This document shows, in pieces, positions 19,264-29,482 of a DNA stretch of 64,000 bases; the stretch's first letter is position 1, and the number at the start of each line of letters is the position of its first letter. A model generated the notes under the pieces. The model made no database searches and was not told the DNA's origin. It saw only the letters and a program-made list of their open reading frames with translations. Made by a program: the position numbers and the translations under genes. This stretch comes from Sphingobacteriia bacterium (GTDB lineage Bacteria > Bacteroidota > Bacteroidia > Bacteroidales > UBA7960), in assembly GCA_011390785.1 (NCBI GenBank), contig JAABRR010000012.1, forward strand, positions 1 to 64,000, given 5' to 3'.

Positions 19264-21346
19264 AATTAAGGCTGGGGTATGCTATTCTAATATGAAAAAT
19301 ATGCATCATCCTATTTTTGAAAACTTTTTTGATGGTGGCAATATCACGAAACGTTACATCGGCATTGTCGAACTGGTTTTCGTTTATTTGGGTATCAATA
19401 ATACTATCAACCAGTTGATTAATGGTTTCTTCACTTGGTTTTTTCAGACTCCTTGAGGCAGCTTCAACCGAATCGGCCATCATCAAAACGGCAGTTTCCT
19501 TGCTAAAGGGCTCCGGGCCTTTATATCTGAATATCTCTTTGTCTATTTCCTTATCGGGATTTTTGTTTTGTTCCATTACGTAAAAATAGCGGGTGGTTGT
19601 TGTTCCATGGTGCGTTCTGATAAAATCAATGATATATTCCGGCAGATTATGTTTCCGGGCTTTTTCGATACCTTTTATTACATGAGTAATAATGATTTCA
19701 GCACTTTCGGTGTAGGTAAGTTCATCGTGAGGATTAATTTCTGAATTCTGGTTTTCGATAAAGTATTGCGATTGTTCCATTTTTCCAATATCATGATACA
19801 ATGCCCCGGTGCGTACCATTAAAGAGTTTCCCCCGATAATATTTATGGCTTCTTCTGCCAGGTTGGCTACCTGTAGTGAATGTTGAAAAGTTCCTGGAGC
19901 TTCCATGTTAAGTTCCCTTAGCAGGGGAGAGTTGGTATCAGATAATTCAAGTAGTGAAAAATCAGTGGGTAAACCGGATGTCCTCTCAAAAATAAAAATC
20001 AAAGGATAGGAGAAAAGTGTCAACAACGCGCTTCCGGCAAAGTATAGATAATTGATCGGTTGTATAGCAGTCAATGATCCGGTTTGCGCTAAAATAAGTC
20101 CGGTGAAAACTGTGGAATAAGTTATAAAAATAAGAAATACCGTAAAGAATAATTGAGATCGCCTGCGAAGGCTGGCCATGCTAAGAATGGAAATTATACC
20201 GGCTATGAATTGAAGAAAAACAAATTCAAAGCTTTTGGGCACGAGAAATCCAATTAATATTGTGCTTATAATGTGCACATATAAGGCTAACCTGTTGTCG
20301 AAAAAACTTCTGATGATTATAGGAACGATACAAACCGGAACCAGGTATAGCAGGTTGATATTTACTTTAACAACCTGGCTGGTAAGAAAAATCATAAGGT
20401 AAATGGAAAGCAAGATAACAATCAGTTTTCGCGTGCTGTAAAAAATATGCCTTTTGAAGGCCATTAGAAATAAGCTCAGAACCACCATAGAAATTGCCAC
20501 AAGCATAAATTGCCCTGTCAAAACAAAATAATTGGCCGAAGAACTGCCTAATTGACGAACATATTCTGCTCTGAACGACTCAAGAATAATATATTTTTCG
20601 TCGGTAATAATTTCTCCTTTTGACACAATTTTTTCGCCTTGCTGTATCATTCCCCTGCTTGGTGAAATACGATCCAGAGCCATTGTTTTGGCTCTTTCAT
20701 TAGCATTTTCATCCCAAAATACAGAATGTGTAATAGACCCCTCAAGTACATTTCTTAATAAAATTCGATATTCAGCAATATTTTCCTTTTTCGATAATTC
20801 CTGTGCGATAAACTCAAATGCTTCCTGGATGGTAAAAAACTCATTTGCTTTTCTTACCCTTGCAATATTTCCGTCCAATAGTAAAATTTCCTGCTGGGGT
20901 TCTGCTTTCTCTAAACTTCCTTCCTTAAAAATTACTCCCTTTCTGTAAATAGAATCAAAAATGTTTAGAGCAAGTCTCTTTTTTTGTTGCTTTATTTCTG
21001 AAGAATACTGATTGTCAGTAAATTTATCTTCCCATGTTTTTTCAAAACGACTATTGAGAATTTGAAACTGACGTTCATAAACAAGTGAATCGTAACGGTA
21101 AAAGGGAGTATAGTCATCTAAAACTTCTTTGCGTTCTTGTTCTAACTCCTCTTGTGTTTTTAAAATAGCAAAATTGAAAGGAGCAATTAAATCATCATAC
21201 ATCCATGGGCGGGTTTGCGAAAATTCTCGGTAAAAACCTGTCTCACGTGGGAAAAGCATTAAAATCAAAATGCCACTGATGGCAAATAGGGAGAACCTAA
21301 CCCAATGCGCAAAATTTTCCTGAAACCACTCAATGACTCTCTTCAT
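19262..21346 (-). CDS. 7TM-HD family membrane phosphohydrolase (PgpH-like, putative c-di-AMP phosphodiesterase)
   Basis: Extracellular 7TMR-HDED-like region, TM helices, HD motif GTFQHSLQVANLAEEA...GALYHDIGKM...IRTHHGT. Confidence 0.85.
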   Translation of the reverse strand: MKRVIEWFQENFAHWVRFSLFAISGILILMLFPRETGFYREFSQTRPWMYDDLIAPFNFAILKTQEELEQERKEVLDDYTPFYRYDSLVYERQFQILNSRFEKTWEDKFTDNQYSSEIKQQKKRLALNIFDSIYRKGVIFKEGSLEKAEPQQEILLLDGNIARVRKANEFFTIQEAFEFIAQELSKKENIAEYRILLRNVLEGSITHSVFWDENANERAKTMALDRISPSRGMIQQGEKIVSKGEIITDEKYIILESFRAEYVRQLGSSSANYFVLTGQFMLVAISMVVLSLFLMAFKRHIFYSTRKLIVILLSIYLMIFLTSQVVKVNINLLYLVPVCIVPIIIRSFFDNRLALYVHIISTILIGFLVPKSFEFVFLQFIAGIISILSMASLRRRSQLFFTVFLIFITYSTVFTGLILAQTGSLTAIQPINYLYFAGSALLTLFSYPLIFIFERTSGLPTDFSLLELSDTNSPLLRELNMEAPGTFQHSLQVANLAEEAINIIGGNSLMVRTGALYHDIGKMEQSQYFIENQNSEINPHDELTYTESAEIIITHVIKGIEKARKHNLPEYIIDFIRTHHGTTTTRYFYVMEQNKNPDKEIDKEIFRYKGPEPFSKETAVLMMADSVEAASRSLKKPSEETINQLVDSIIDTQINENQFDNADVTFRDIATIKKVFKNRMMHIFHIRIAYPSLN

Positions 21347-21623
21347 TTTTTCTTTTGAGATTTACTTTTTCTTAAATAATTTTTGCACCAAAATGATTTA
21401 AAACTTATTTGATTACAAAATTTTTCTTCGTCGTAAATACGAATTTACGGTTTTTTTATTATTGAGGTTTCCTAAAGTTACTCAGATTGAGAAGTGCAAC
21501 TTATTTAAATAAGAATATTATTTCAGTTATCAGAGATATGTTCAACTTATTGTTATTTATTCGCTGACTTTTTAACTTATAACAATGTTTCTTTTTATTA
21601 AATTTACCATCAAAACTTAAACT

Positions 21624-22403
21624 ATGGAACATGCTATCAGTCTATTAAGTGTTATTCCGGTAAGATCAGTTGCAGACGACCGCAGCGAACAGGTTACTCA
21701 ACTTCTTTTCGGAGAATTGGTTCATATTCTGGAACAAAAAGGAAATTGGTTATTTATTCAGGTTTTGGCTGATAGTTATCAGGGTTGGGTTTCATCAGGT
21801 CAACTAACCAAAATCAGTGAAGTTTTGTTTCACGATTTAAGTAATCAAAAATATTGGGTTAGCAATGATCTGGTTCAGATTATTCATAATAAGACCGCAA
21901 ATTTTAGGATGCTTCTCTCTGGCGGAAGTACCTTTTATAATTGTGCCAGTAATCAATTCACTTTGCTCGATCAAGAATGGGAATATATGGGTGGGATGCA
22001 ACCGGTAAGTAGTTTTCAACCCGCTGATATTATTGGTAATGCATTACTTTTTTTACATTCACCTTACCAGTGGGGCGGAAAGTCTGCATTTGGTATTGAT
22101 TGTTCGGGCTTTACACAATTGGTTTTTAAAATGTCGGGGGTAATAATCCATCGGGATGCATCGCAACAAGCTCGACAGGGTGATGTTGTAAACCTCCTGC
22201 CCGAAGCCCAACCCGGAGATTTGCTGTTTTTCGATAATGAAGAAGGTGAGATTATTCATACAGGCATACTATTGCCAGATTCAAAAATTATTCATGCGCA
22301 TCAGAAAGTTCGTATAGATATTGTTGACCACCAAGGTATTTTCAATAAAGAATCAGGAAAATACAGCCATAAACTTAGAATTATTAAACGAATTGGGGGT
22401 TGA
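21624..22403 (+). CDS. C40 family (NlpC/P60) peptidase with SH3-like N-terminal region
   Basis: PYQWGGKSAFGIDCSGFTQLVFK (catalytic Cys), GEIIHTGILL (His). Confidence 0.9.
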   Translation: MEHAISLLSVIPVRSVADDRSEQVTQLLFGELVHILEQKGNWLFIQVLADSYQGWVSSGQLTKISEVLFHDLSNQKYWVSNDLVQIIHNKTANFRMLLSGGSTFYNCASNQFTLLDQEWEYMGGMQPVSSFQPADIIGNALLFLHSPYQWGGKSAFGIDCSGFTQLVFKMSGVIIHRDASQQARQGDVVNLLPEAQPGDLLFFDNEEGEIIHTGILLPDSKIIHAHQKVRIDIVDHQGIFNKESGKYSHKLRIIKRIGG

Positions 22404-22500
22404 TTTTGGCCTGTTTTTTTATGATTTATTTTTCCTTCCTGTATTTTCTTCCTTTCTTAAAAAAACAGTTGTTATTTAAACAATATTTCTCCCGGATTTA

Positions 22501-22533
22501 TTTGTTTAACAAAGGATAAATTTTGTACCTTTG
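22501..22533 (+). promoter_or_regulatory. Putative Bacteroidota promoter for thrS operon
   Basis: TTTG at 22501 and TACCTTTG at 22526-22533, spacing 21. Confidence 0.5.
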
Positions 22534-22558
22534 CACCCTTGAAAATTAATCTATTGTG

Positions 22559-24496
22559 ATGATAAATATAACACTTCCCGATAAATCAAACAGGCAATAT
22601 CCAGAAGGAGTAACTGGCTTGGAAATAGCTAAAAGTATTAGTGAAGGACTGGCCCGTAATGTACTTTCAATAAGTGTTAATGGGGAAGTATGGGATTTGA
22701 ACCGCCCCATAAAAGAAGATTCGCTTATTAAGCTCAATACATGGAACGATAAGGAAGGTAAGGCAACCATGTGGCATTCATCTGCCCATTTAATGGCTGA
22801 AGCTATTGAAACCCTTTATCCCGGAACAAAGTTTGGAATTGGTCCGGATGTAGAAAATGGATTTTATTACGATATAGATCTCGGAGATAAAACAATATCG
22901 AGCAACGATTTCGAAAAAATTGAACATAAAATGCTTGAATTGGCCCGACATAAACAGGAGTTTAAGCGAAGAGAAATCTCTAAAAGTGAAGCAGTAGATT
23001 TTTTCACTGAAAAGGGAGACGAATATAAGATTGATTTGCTTCAGGATCTTGATGATGGCACCATCTCCTTTTACGAATCGGGCAATTTCACAGATCTTTG
23101 TCGAGGTCCTCATTTGCCTGATACCAGTCCCATAAAGGCGGTTAAACTGCTAAGTATTGCAGGAGCATATTGGCGTGGTGATGAATCCCGTAAACAACTT
23201 ACAAGAGTATATGGTATTACATTTCCTAAACAAAAGGAATTAACCGAGTACCTGGAACTTTTAGAAGAAGCCAAAAAGCGTGATCATCGTAAAATTGGGA
23301 AGGAAATGGAATTATTTGCCTTCTCTCCCAGCGTTGGACAGGGTTTACCACTGTGGTTACCCAAAGGAGCCATGCTTCGCGAGAATCTTGAGAAATTTTT
23401 AAAAAATGTACAGCGTAAAGCAGGCTACTTGCCTGTTATTACTCCACACATAGGTAATAAAAATCTTTACATTACCAGTGGGCACTATGAAAAGTATGGA
23501 AAAGACTCGTTTCAACCTATTCATACACCTGCTGAAGGAGAAGAATTTCTTCTCAAACCTATGAATTGTCCGCATCATTGCGAAATATATAAGACTAAAC
23601 AATATTCTTATAAAGATCTACCCGTACGTTTAGCCGAATTTGGTACTGTTTATCGATACGAACAAAGTGGTGAATTGCACGGTTTAACGCGTGTACGTGG
23701 CTTTACACAGGATGATGCACATATTTTCTGTCGACCTGACCAGGTAAAAGAAGAGTTCCTGAAGGTTATGGATATTATATTGTATATTTTCAAAGCACTC
23801 GATTTTAAAGATTACAGCGTGCAGATCTCTTTGCGTGATCCGGAAAATATGGAAAAATATATAGGAACAGAAGAAAATTGGGAAAAAGCTGAGAAAGCCA
23901 TTATTGAAGCTGTAGAAGAAAAGGGTATTGAAGCCGAAGTTGAAACCGGAGAAGCTGCTTTTTATGGCCCCAAACTCGATTTTATGGTTAAAGACGCTTT
24001 GGGCCGTAAGTGGCAACTGGGTACTATCCAGGTAGATTATAATCTGCCCGACCGGTTTGAATTGGAATATACCGGTAGCGATAATCAGAAGCACAGGCCT
24101 GTAATGATACACCGGGCACCATTCGGTTCAATGGAAAGATTTGTTGCCGTACTTATTGAACATTGTGCCGGAAACTTTCCTTTATGGCTTACTCCTGAAC
24201 AGGCTATCGTATTGCCAATCAGTGAGAAATATGAAGAATATGCAAAAAAAGTCTTAACTTTGCTCAATAATGCCGATATAAAAACTATAATTGATGAGCG
24301 GAGTGAGAAAACCGGAAAAAAAATCAGGGACGCCGAGACCAGAAAAATCCCCTTTATGATTATTGTTGGAGAAAAAGAAGAAACAGAAGGGACGCTTTCA
24401 GTAAGAAAGCATGGAGAAGGTGATTTAGGAACCTTTAAACCAGAAGAGTTTTTAAAACTGGTTAACAACGAAATTAATGAGCTTTTAGCTTTTTAA
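22559..24496 (+). CDS. thrS: Threonyl-tRNA synthetase
   Basis: TGS domain, [13 protein letters not shown] (HxxxH), [55 protein letters not shown] at 22559 preferred over the overlapping GTG at 22556. Confidence 0.97.
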   Translation: MINITLPDKSNRQYPEGVTGLEIAKSISEGLARNVLSISVNGEVWDLNRPIKEDSLIKLNTWNDKEGKATMWHSSAHLMAEAIETLYPGTKFGIGPDVENGFYYDIDLGDKTISSNDFEKIEHKMLELARHKQEFKRREISKSEAVDFFTEKGDEYKIDLLQDLDDGTISFYESGNFTDLCRGPHLPDTSPIKAVKLLSIAGAYWRGDESRKQLTRVYGITFPKQKELTEYLELLEEAKKRDHRKIGKEMELFAFSPSVGQGLPLWLPKGAMLRENLEKFLKNVQRKAGYLPVITPHIGNKNLYITSGHYEKYGKDSFQPIHTPAEGEEFLLKPMNCPHHCEIYKTKQYSYKDLPVRLAEFGTVYRYEQSGELHGLTRVRGFTQDDAHIFCRPDQVKEEFLKVMDIILYIFKALDFKDYSVQISLRDPENMEKYIGTEENWEKAEKAIIEAVEEKGIEAEVETGEAAFYGPKLDFMVKDALGRKWQLGTIQVDYNLPDRFELEYTGSDNQKHRPVMIHRAPFGSMERFVAVLIEHCAGNFPLWLTPEQAIVLPISEKYEEYAKKVLTLLNNADIKTIIDERSEKTGKKIRDAETRKIPFMIIVGEKEETEGTLSVRKHGEGDLGTFKPEEFLKLVNNEINELLAF

Positions 24497-24553
24497 AATA
24501 CCACAGCTTAATTTAAAAAATTTAGTATTCACAAAAGTAAGGAGGAACCAAGT

Positions 24554-25111
24554 ATAGCAACACCTTATAAACCAAGACCTAAGAGAGGTTTTGTAAAACC
24601 GGAAGACCCTCATAATATTAATGAAAAAATTAAAGCCCCAGTAGTTAGGGTTGTTGGGGACGAAATGGAACCGGCTATATTGCCCGTAAAAGAAGCATTA
24701 GTTTTAGCTGAAGAGCGGGGACTCGATTTGGTGGAAATAGCACCAACTGCCAATCCTCCCGTTTGTAAAATCCTTGATTACAAAAAGTTTCTTTACGAAC
24801 AAAAAAAGAAGCAAAAGGAAGTTAAGGCAAATGCAGCTAAAATTGTGGTTAAAGAAATCAGGCTTGGTCCAAACACCGATGACCATGATTTTAACTTCAA
24901 GCTCAAACATGCTCAACGATTTCTTGAAGATGGAACAAAAATTAAGGTGTATGTTTTTTTTAAAGGTCGTTCAATTGTTTATAAAGAACAGGGCGAAGTT
25001 GTGTTATTAAGATTTGCTCAGGAGTTGGAAGAAATTGGTAAAGTTGAGCAAATGCCCAAACTCGAAGGCAAAAGAATGATTATGTTTCTTTCTCCCAAGA
25101 AGAAAAAGTAA
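24554..25111 (+). CDS. infC: Translation initiation factor IF-3, start codon apparently AUA
   Basis: Canonical [20 protein letters not shown] lies upstream of the first ATG (24665). The in-frame reading ATA-GCA-ACA-CCT-TAT follows AAGGAGG with 8-nt spacing. The C-terminal domain is typical. Confidence 0.88.
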   Translation: MATPYKPRPKRGFVKPEDPHNINEKIKAPVVRVVGDEMEPAILPVKEALVLAEERGLDLVEIAPTANPPVCKILDYKKFLYEQKKKQKEVKANAAKIVVKEIRLGPNTDDHDFNFKLKHAQRFLEDGTKIKVYVFFKGRSIVYKEQGEVVLLRFAQELEEIGKVEQMPKLEGKRMIMFLSPKKKK

Positions 25112-25154
25112 TATTTGTTTATTTTTTATTTATTAACCATAATTTTTAATTGCA

Positions 25155-25349
25155 ATGCCCAAAGTAAAAACTAAATCCGCAGCCAAAAAGCGTTTTACGC
25201 TTACCGGAACTGGTAAAGTTAAGCGTAAGCACGCTTATAAAAGCCATATCCTTACTAAAAAAACAAAGAAGAGGAAAAGGAATCTTACCAAAACCGGTCT
25301 TATACATTCAAGTGATGAAAAAAATGTTTTAGCAATGCTAAATATTTAG
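25155..25349 (+). CDS. rpmI: 50S ribosomal protein L35
   Basis: [33 protein letters not shown]. Confidence 0.97.
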   Translation: MPKVKTKSAAKKRFTLTGTGKVKRKHAYKSHILTKKTKKRKRNLTKTGLIHSSDEKNVLAMLNI

Positions 25350-25451
25350 CAAAGAAAAACTCCCAGTAAACAAATTGTTAAATCTTTGTTTAGCCTGAAA
25401 AGTCTTTTCCATATTTGGTAAAGCGCTAAACGAAATTAAATCTTAAAACAA

Positions 25452-25799
25452 ATGCCCAGATCAGTAAATAATGTCGCCTCAAGGCGTAGAAGAAAAAAAA
25501 TACTAAAACTAACCAGAGGTTATTTTGGTGCAAGAAAAAATGTTTGGACAGCAGCCAAGAATACCTGGGAAAAAGGCCAGGGTTATGCTTATCGTGACAG
25601 ACGTACCAAAAAGAGAAATTTCAGAAAACTCTGGATTCTGCGAATCAACGCGGCTGTTAGAATGTATGGCTTAAGCTATTCAAAATTTATGGGTGATCTC
25701 AGTAAAGCCGATGTTCAAATAAACCGTAAAGTTCTTGCCGACCTGGCAATGAATAATCCGGAAGCTTTTAAAGCGATTGTAGAGAAAGTAAAAAAATAA
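25452..25799 (+). CDS. rplT: 50S ribosomal protein L20
   Basis: [62 protein letters not shown]. Confidence 0.98.
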   Translation: MPRSVNNVASRRRRKKILKLTRGYFGARKNVWTAAKNTWEKGQGYAYRDRRTKKRNFRKLWILRINAAVRMYGLSYSKFMGDLSKADVQINRKVLADLAMNNPEAFKAIVEKVKK

Positions 25800-25818
25800 A
25801 CCAAATATATTTTAAATG

Positions 25819-25851
25819 AAAAGGGTTGACTTTTTAAAAGTCAACCCTTTT
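25819..25851. terminator. Bidirectional terminator between rplT and the convergent hydrolase
   Basis: AAAAGGGTTGACTTTT-T-AAAAGTCAACCCTTTT, 16-bp arms; contains the stop codon of the minus-strand gene. Confidence 0.85.
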
Positions 25852-26773
25852 TTAGTTTTTCATCCATCCAGTTTAGAATGATTTCATAGGTTTGCATCTT
25901 CACAGGTTCCTTTTCATTTAGGAGTTCATGACGACCTTCCAGAAGCTTAATTTGAGTGTTGAAAAACCCCTGGTCAAGGTACTTTTGACATAGAACTGAA
26001 GGATCCTTACCAAAATTCCCTACCGGATCTTGTTTCCCGGAAATAATAAGAGTGTTGAAATTTTTTCTAAATCGTAATTGTTTTTCACATTTCAGCATCT
26101 GTAGAGTTCCTTGCAATAGGTTTTTATAAAAGCCTAAAGATAAACTAAAGCCACAAAGGGGATCATTTATGTATTTTTCTACTTCTTCATTATTGGATGT
26201 TAACCAATCGAATCTTGTAGTGGTATTTTTGAGAGCCTTATTAAAAGTTTTGTAAAAAAAATCGTTTAACCATGGATTTTTATGGGTGTCTTTCTTAAAC
26301 ACTTTGAATGCTTTTACCAAAAAAAGAGAAGATTTAAGTCTTGCTGTATCCGGATTGCTGGTTCCTGAAACAATCATTCCTTTAAAATACATTGGGAAAG
26401 TAGCATTGTAATACCTGGCCATTATAGAACCCATACTATGGCCCATTAAAAATACAGGTACTGATGGATGCGTTTTTCTGATATTTTTGTTTATTCCATG
26501 AATAACGTCCAGCATATCGTCCCATCCATTGTGCCATTTTAAATGTCCGGTATTTTCAAAAGAGTCTGCTGTTTTGCCGTGAGCCGGATGATCATGAAGA
26601 TAAATTCCATAACCTTTATTACATAGGTGTCTGGCAAAATCAAAGTATCTTTCGCTATGCTCTGCCAAACCATGATTAATTTGGACAATTGCTACAGGAG
26701 GTGTTAACGGCATAAATGTAGTTACGAATACATTAAAACCCTTAATAGAAACTAACTTACTGTTTTCGGTCAT
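25841..26773 (-). CDS. Alpha/beta hydrolase (monoacylglycerol lipase-like, serine aminopeptidase S33 family)
   Basis: HGLAEHSERYFDFARHL, GHSMGSIMARYY nucleophile elbow, GRHELLNE. Confidence 0.88.
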   Translation of the reverse strand: MTENSKLVSIKGFNVFVTTFMPLTPPVAIVQINHGLAEHSERYFDFARHLCNKGYGIYLHDHPAHGKTADSFENTGHLKWHNGWDDMLDVIHGINKNIRKTHPSVPVFLMGHSMGSIMARYYNATFPMYFKGMIVSGTSNPDTARLKSSLFLVKAFKVFKKDTHKNPWLNDFFYKTFNKALKNTTTRFDWLTSNNEEVEKYINDPLCGFSLSLGFYKNLLQGTLQMLKCEKQLRFRKNFNTLIISGKQDPVGNFGKDPSVLCQKYLDQGFFNTQIKLLEGRHELLNEKEPVKMQTYEIILNWMDEKLKKG

Positions 26774-26823
26774 GGCATTTGATTTATTGAGTTGGGTGAT
26801 TTGAAAAGGTATGGGTATACAAA

Positions 26824-26848
26824 AAAAGCCTTACATTGTAAGGCTTTT
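26824..26848 (-). terminator. Terminator downstream of the cold-shock gene
   Basis: AAAAGCCTTACA-T-TGTAAGGCTTTT stem with a T tract on the minus strand. Confidence 0.75.
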
Positions 26849-26877
26849 AGTCATAAATGAGCAATACTGTCATGCAT

Positions 26878-27069
26878 TCAGGCCAGCCTTACATTTACTG
26901 CATTTAGTCCTTTTTTACCTTCTTTGAGGTCAAAAGTTACTTCGTCGTTTTCGCGGATCTCGTCGACCAGCCCGGTAGCATGTACGAAGTATTCTTTGTC
27001 TGTTTCATTTTCTTTAATGAATCCAAAACCTTTGGTTTGATTAAAAAATTTTACTGTTCCGTTACTCAT
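26878..27069 (-). CDS. Cold-shock domain protein
   Basis: MSNGTVKFFNQTKGFGFIKENETDKEYFVHATGL. Confidence 0.95.
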   Translation of the reverse strand: MSNGTVKFFNQTKGFGFIKENETDKEYFVHATGLVDEIRENDEVTFDLKEGKKGLNAVNVRLA

Positions 27070-27105
27070 GATAATAAAAAATAAGAAATAAAATAAATTA
27101 CTTCA

Positions 27106-27113
27106 CAAAGATA
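27106..27113 (-). promoter_or_regulatory. Putative -7 element (TATCTTTG) for the cold-shock gene
   Basis: CAAAGATA on the + strand, ~37 bp upstream of the start; no -33 TTTG at standard spacing. Confidence 0.35.
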
Positions 27114-27188
27114 ACATATTTCCTAAATAAAAATACTGGAAGATAAAATAACACATACCGGAAATAAATTCATTTATAGAACTAATTT

Positions 27189-27686
27189 TTAGTGACCATC
27201 AGTGCCGTTATGAACATGCTTATGATCTAATTCTTCGGGGCTGGCATCTCTGGTTTTTAGAATTTCTCCCTTAAAATGAAGGTCATGTCCAGCAAGTGGG
27301 TGATTAAAATCCATTTTAACCTTTTCGTCCATAATTTCGATAACAACACCTTGTAATGGTTGTCCGTTCTGATCTCTCATGGGTATAGTATTGCCAACCA
27401 CAAGCAGATCGTCTGCTTCTTTTCCGTCCACAACAAATATGTTGCGTGGAAGATCAACCACGGCAGTAGGATCAGTTGGACCATAAGCATTTTCGGAATT
27501 TATTAAAAAATCAAAGTTATCTCCAATTCCAAGGGGTACAATATGATCTTCGAATTCATTGATCAGGTTACCAACACCAAAAAGAAATTCAGCTGGATTT
27601 TCTTTATCTGCTATTTCTATTACTTCCCCCTGGGGGCTGCCTGAACGCAATTCGTAAGATAATGTAATGACTTTGGGTGTACTCAT
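27189..27686 (-). CDS. FKBP-type peptidyl-prolyl cis-trans isomerase, SlyD-like
   Basis: Domain order of SlyD; DFNHPLAGHDLHFKGEI; histidine-containing C-terminus (HKHVHNGTDGH). Confidence 0.9.
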   Translation of the reverse strand: MSTPKVITLSYELRSGSPQGEVIEIADKENPAEFLFGVGNLINEFEDHIVPLGIGDNFDFLINSENAYGPTDPTAVVDLPRNIFVVDGKEADDLLVVGNTIPMRDQNGQPLQGVVIEIMDEKVKMDFNHPLAGHDLHFKGEILKTRDASPEELDHKHVHNGTDGH

Positions 27687-27764
27687 AATAAATTTTATTT
27701 GGTTAAAAAAAATGGTTTGTACTCAATAAAAACATGAGCAACAAACCCTATATTGAAACTTTTG

Positions 27765-27796
27765 CAAATTTAAGACAAAAAATGCAGATTATCAAA
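27765..27796 (-). promoter_or_regulatory. Putative promoter for the SlyD-like gene
   Basis: Minus strand TTTG-N20-TAAATTTG. Confidence 0.5.
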
Positions 27797-27872
27797 TTTT
27801 TAGCGCCATTTGTGTAACAGTTTAGCCGGTTAAGTAAGAAAATAAAAAGAGTAATTTTTTTTTAATTCTTGT

Positions 27873-27903
27873 TTTGTCTCTTTATAATAAATACGTATCT
27901 TTG
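27873..27903 (+). promoter_or_regulatory. Putative sigma-ABfr-type promoter for rpmG
   Basis: Exact TTTG-N19-TATCTTTG. Confidence 0.75.
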
Positions 27904-27943
27904 CGCTCCTGAAAATAAACCATCAAAATTAGTTCGAAGTAAA

Positions 27944-28132
27944 ATGGCTAAGAAATCAAAAGAAGCAAGAGTACAAGTGATTCTGGAATGTACAGAACAC
28001 AAAACCAGCGGAATGCCAGGCACATCAAGGTATATTTCTACCAAGAATAAGAAAAATACTCCTGATCGGCTTGAGCTAAAAAAGTACAATCCGATTTTAA
28101 GAAAAATGACTGTTCATCGCGAAATTAAATAA
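27944..28132 (+). CDS. rpmG: 50S ribosomal protein L33
   Basis: [62 protein letters not shown]; start trimmed from the ORF-track entry. Confidence 0.95.
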   Translation: MAKKSKEARVQVILECTEHKTSGMPGTSRYISTKNKKNTPDRLELKKYNPILRKMTVHREIK

Positions 28133-28139
28133 GTAAATT

Positions 28140-28295
28140 ATGGCAAAGAAAGTTGTTGCAACCCTTAAAACCGATACCGGAAAGGGTTACACTAAAGTTA
28201 TCAAAATGGAAAAATCTCCCAAAACCGGAGCCTACTCTTTCAAAGAAGAAATTGTTGAAAGCGATAAGGTAAAGGATTTTTTCGCAAAAAAATAA
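28140..28295 (+). CDS. DUF4295 family small protein (51 aa, below the ORF-track cutoff)
   Basis: MAKKVVATLKTDTGKGYTKVIKMEKSPKTGAYSFKEEIVESDKVKDFFAKK; 7 bp after the rpmG stop, the usual Bacteroidota position. Confidence 0.88.
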   Translation: MAKKVVATLKTDTGKGYTKVIKMEKSPKTGAYSFKEEIVESDKVKDFFAKK

Positions 28296-28369
28296 TATCC
28301 GGTAATTAGTATCGAACTTTTTAGACAAGGTTTAACTGTCTGCAGAACGAAATTATTATCAGTTAAAAG

Positions 28370-28405
28370 ACTTCCGGAAAGAAAATTTTCGGAAGTTTTT
28401 TTTTT
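28370..28405 (+). terminator. Terminator after rpmG-DUF4295
   Basis: ACTTCCG...CGGAAGT followed by a run of 10 T. Confidence 0.8.
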
Positions 28406-28460
28406 ATCTTTGATTCAACTATTTAATAATTAGTTTATTATAATTTTATAGTTCATATCC

Positions 28461-29417
28461 ATGGGTTTGTTTGATATTTTTTCAAAGAATAAGAAGGAAA
28501 AGTTAGATCAGGGTTTGAATAAAACCCGCGAAAATATCTTTTCTCGGCTTGGAAAAGCTGTAGTAGGTAAATCTGAAGTAGATGCCGAAGTTTTAGATAA
28601 CCTGGAAGAAGTTTTAGTATCTTCGGACGTAGGTGTTAATACTACCTTGCGGATTATTGAACGGATCGAAGCGCGTGTGGCCCGCGATAAGTATTTGGGA
28701 ACTCAGGAATTAAATACGATTCTTAAAGAAGAGATAAAATTTTTACTGGCTGAAAATACAGTAAATGATTTCTCTACATTTGGAAAAGAGGAAATGAAAG
28801 GCCCGTATGTTATTATGGTGGTAGGGGTTAATGGTGTTGGCAAAACCACAACTATTGGTAAACTGGCCCACAAATTTAAATCAGCAGGAAAGTCGGTAGT
28901 CTTAGGTGCTTCTGATACCTTCAGGGCTGCGGCAGTTGATCAGCTTACCATTTGGTCTGAGCGGGTAAATGTGCCAGTTGTTTCCCAGGGAATGGGAGCT
29001 GATCCGGCATCTGTTGCTTTTGAAACTCTTTCATATGCAGTAAAAAATAAAACTGATGTAGCTATAATTGATACTGCAGGGCGCTTGCATAACAAGGTTA
29101 ACCTGATGAATGAATTAAGTAAAATAAAAAGAGTAATGCAAAAACATATTCCTGAAGCACCTCACGAGATTTTACTCGTTCTGGATGGTTCTACCGGGCA
29201 AAATGCTTTTGAGCAAGCCAAACAGTTTACTGCAGCCACAGAAGTTAATGCTTTGGCAATAACCAAGCTCGATGGAACCGCAAAAGGCGGCGTTGTTATA
29301 GGAGTTAGTGATCAGTTTCAAATTCCTGTTAAATATATTGGTGTTGGTGAGGGTATTGATGATTTACAGATTTTTGACCGGGATGCATTTGTAGATACAC
29401 TTTTTGAAAAATCATAA
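28461..29417 (+). CDS. ftsY: Signal recognition particle receptor FtsY
   Basis: GVNGVGKTTTIGKLA, DTFRAAAVDQL, DTAGRLHNKVNLMNEL, TKLDGTAKGG. Confidence 0.97.
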   Translation: MGLFDIFSKNKKEKLDQGLNKTRENIFSRLGKAVVGKSEVDAEVLDNLEEVLVSSDVGVNTTLRIIERIEARVARDKYLGTQELNTILKEEIKFLLAENTVNDFSTFGKEEMKGPYVIMVVGVNGVGKTTTIGKLAHKFKSAGKSVVLGASDTFRAAAVDQLTIWSERVNVPVVSQGMGADPASVAFETLSYAVKNKTDVAIIDTAGRLHNKVNLMNELSKIKRVMQKHIPEAPHEILLVLDGSTGQNAFEQAKQFTAATEVNALAITKLDGTAKGGVVIGVSDQFQIPVKYIGVGEGIDDLQIFDRDAFVDTLFEKS

Positions 29418-29482
29418 ATAGTTTAATTTGTGACAACTGAACAGTTTGTTGCTTTTGGGTAAATTTTTGGTAATGCTACAAT

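Noticed and set aside
23684-24112. 142-aa minus-strand ORF inside thrS
   Set aside because: Fully overlaps a certain thrS coding frame with no recognisable domain.
24665-25111. infC starting at the first ATG (24665) as in the ORF track
   Set aside because: Would delete the conserved INEKI...VGD segment; the upstream AUA with SD fits much better.
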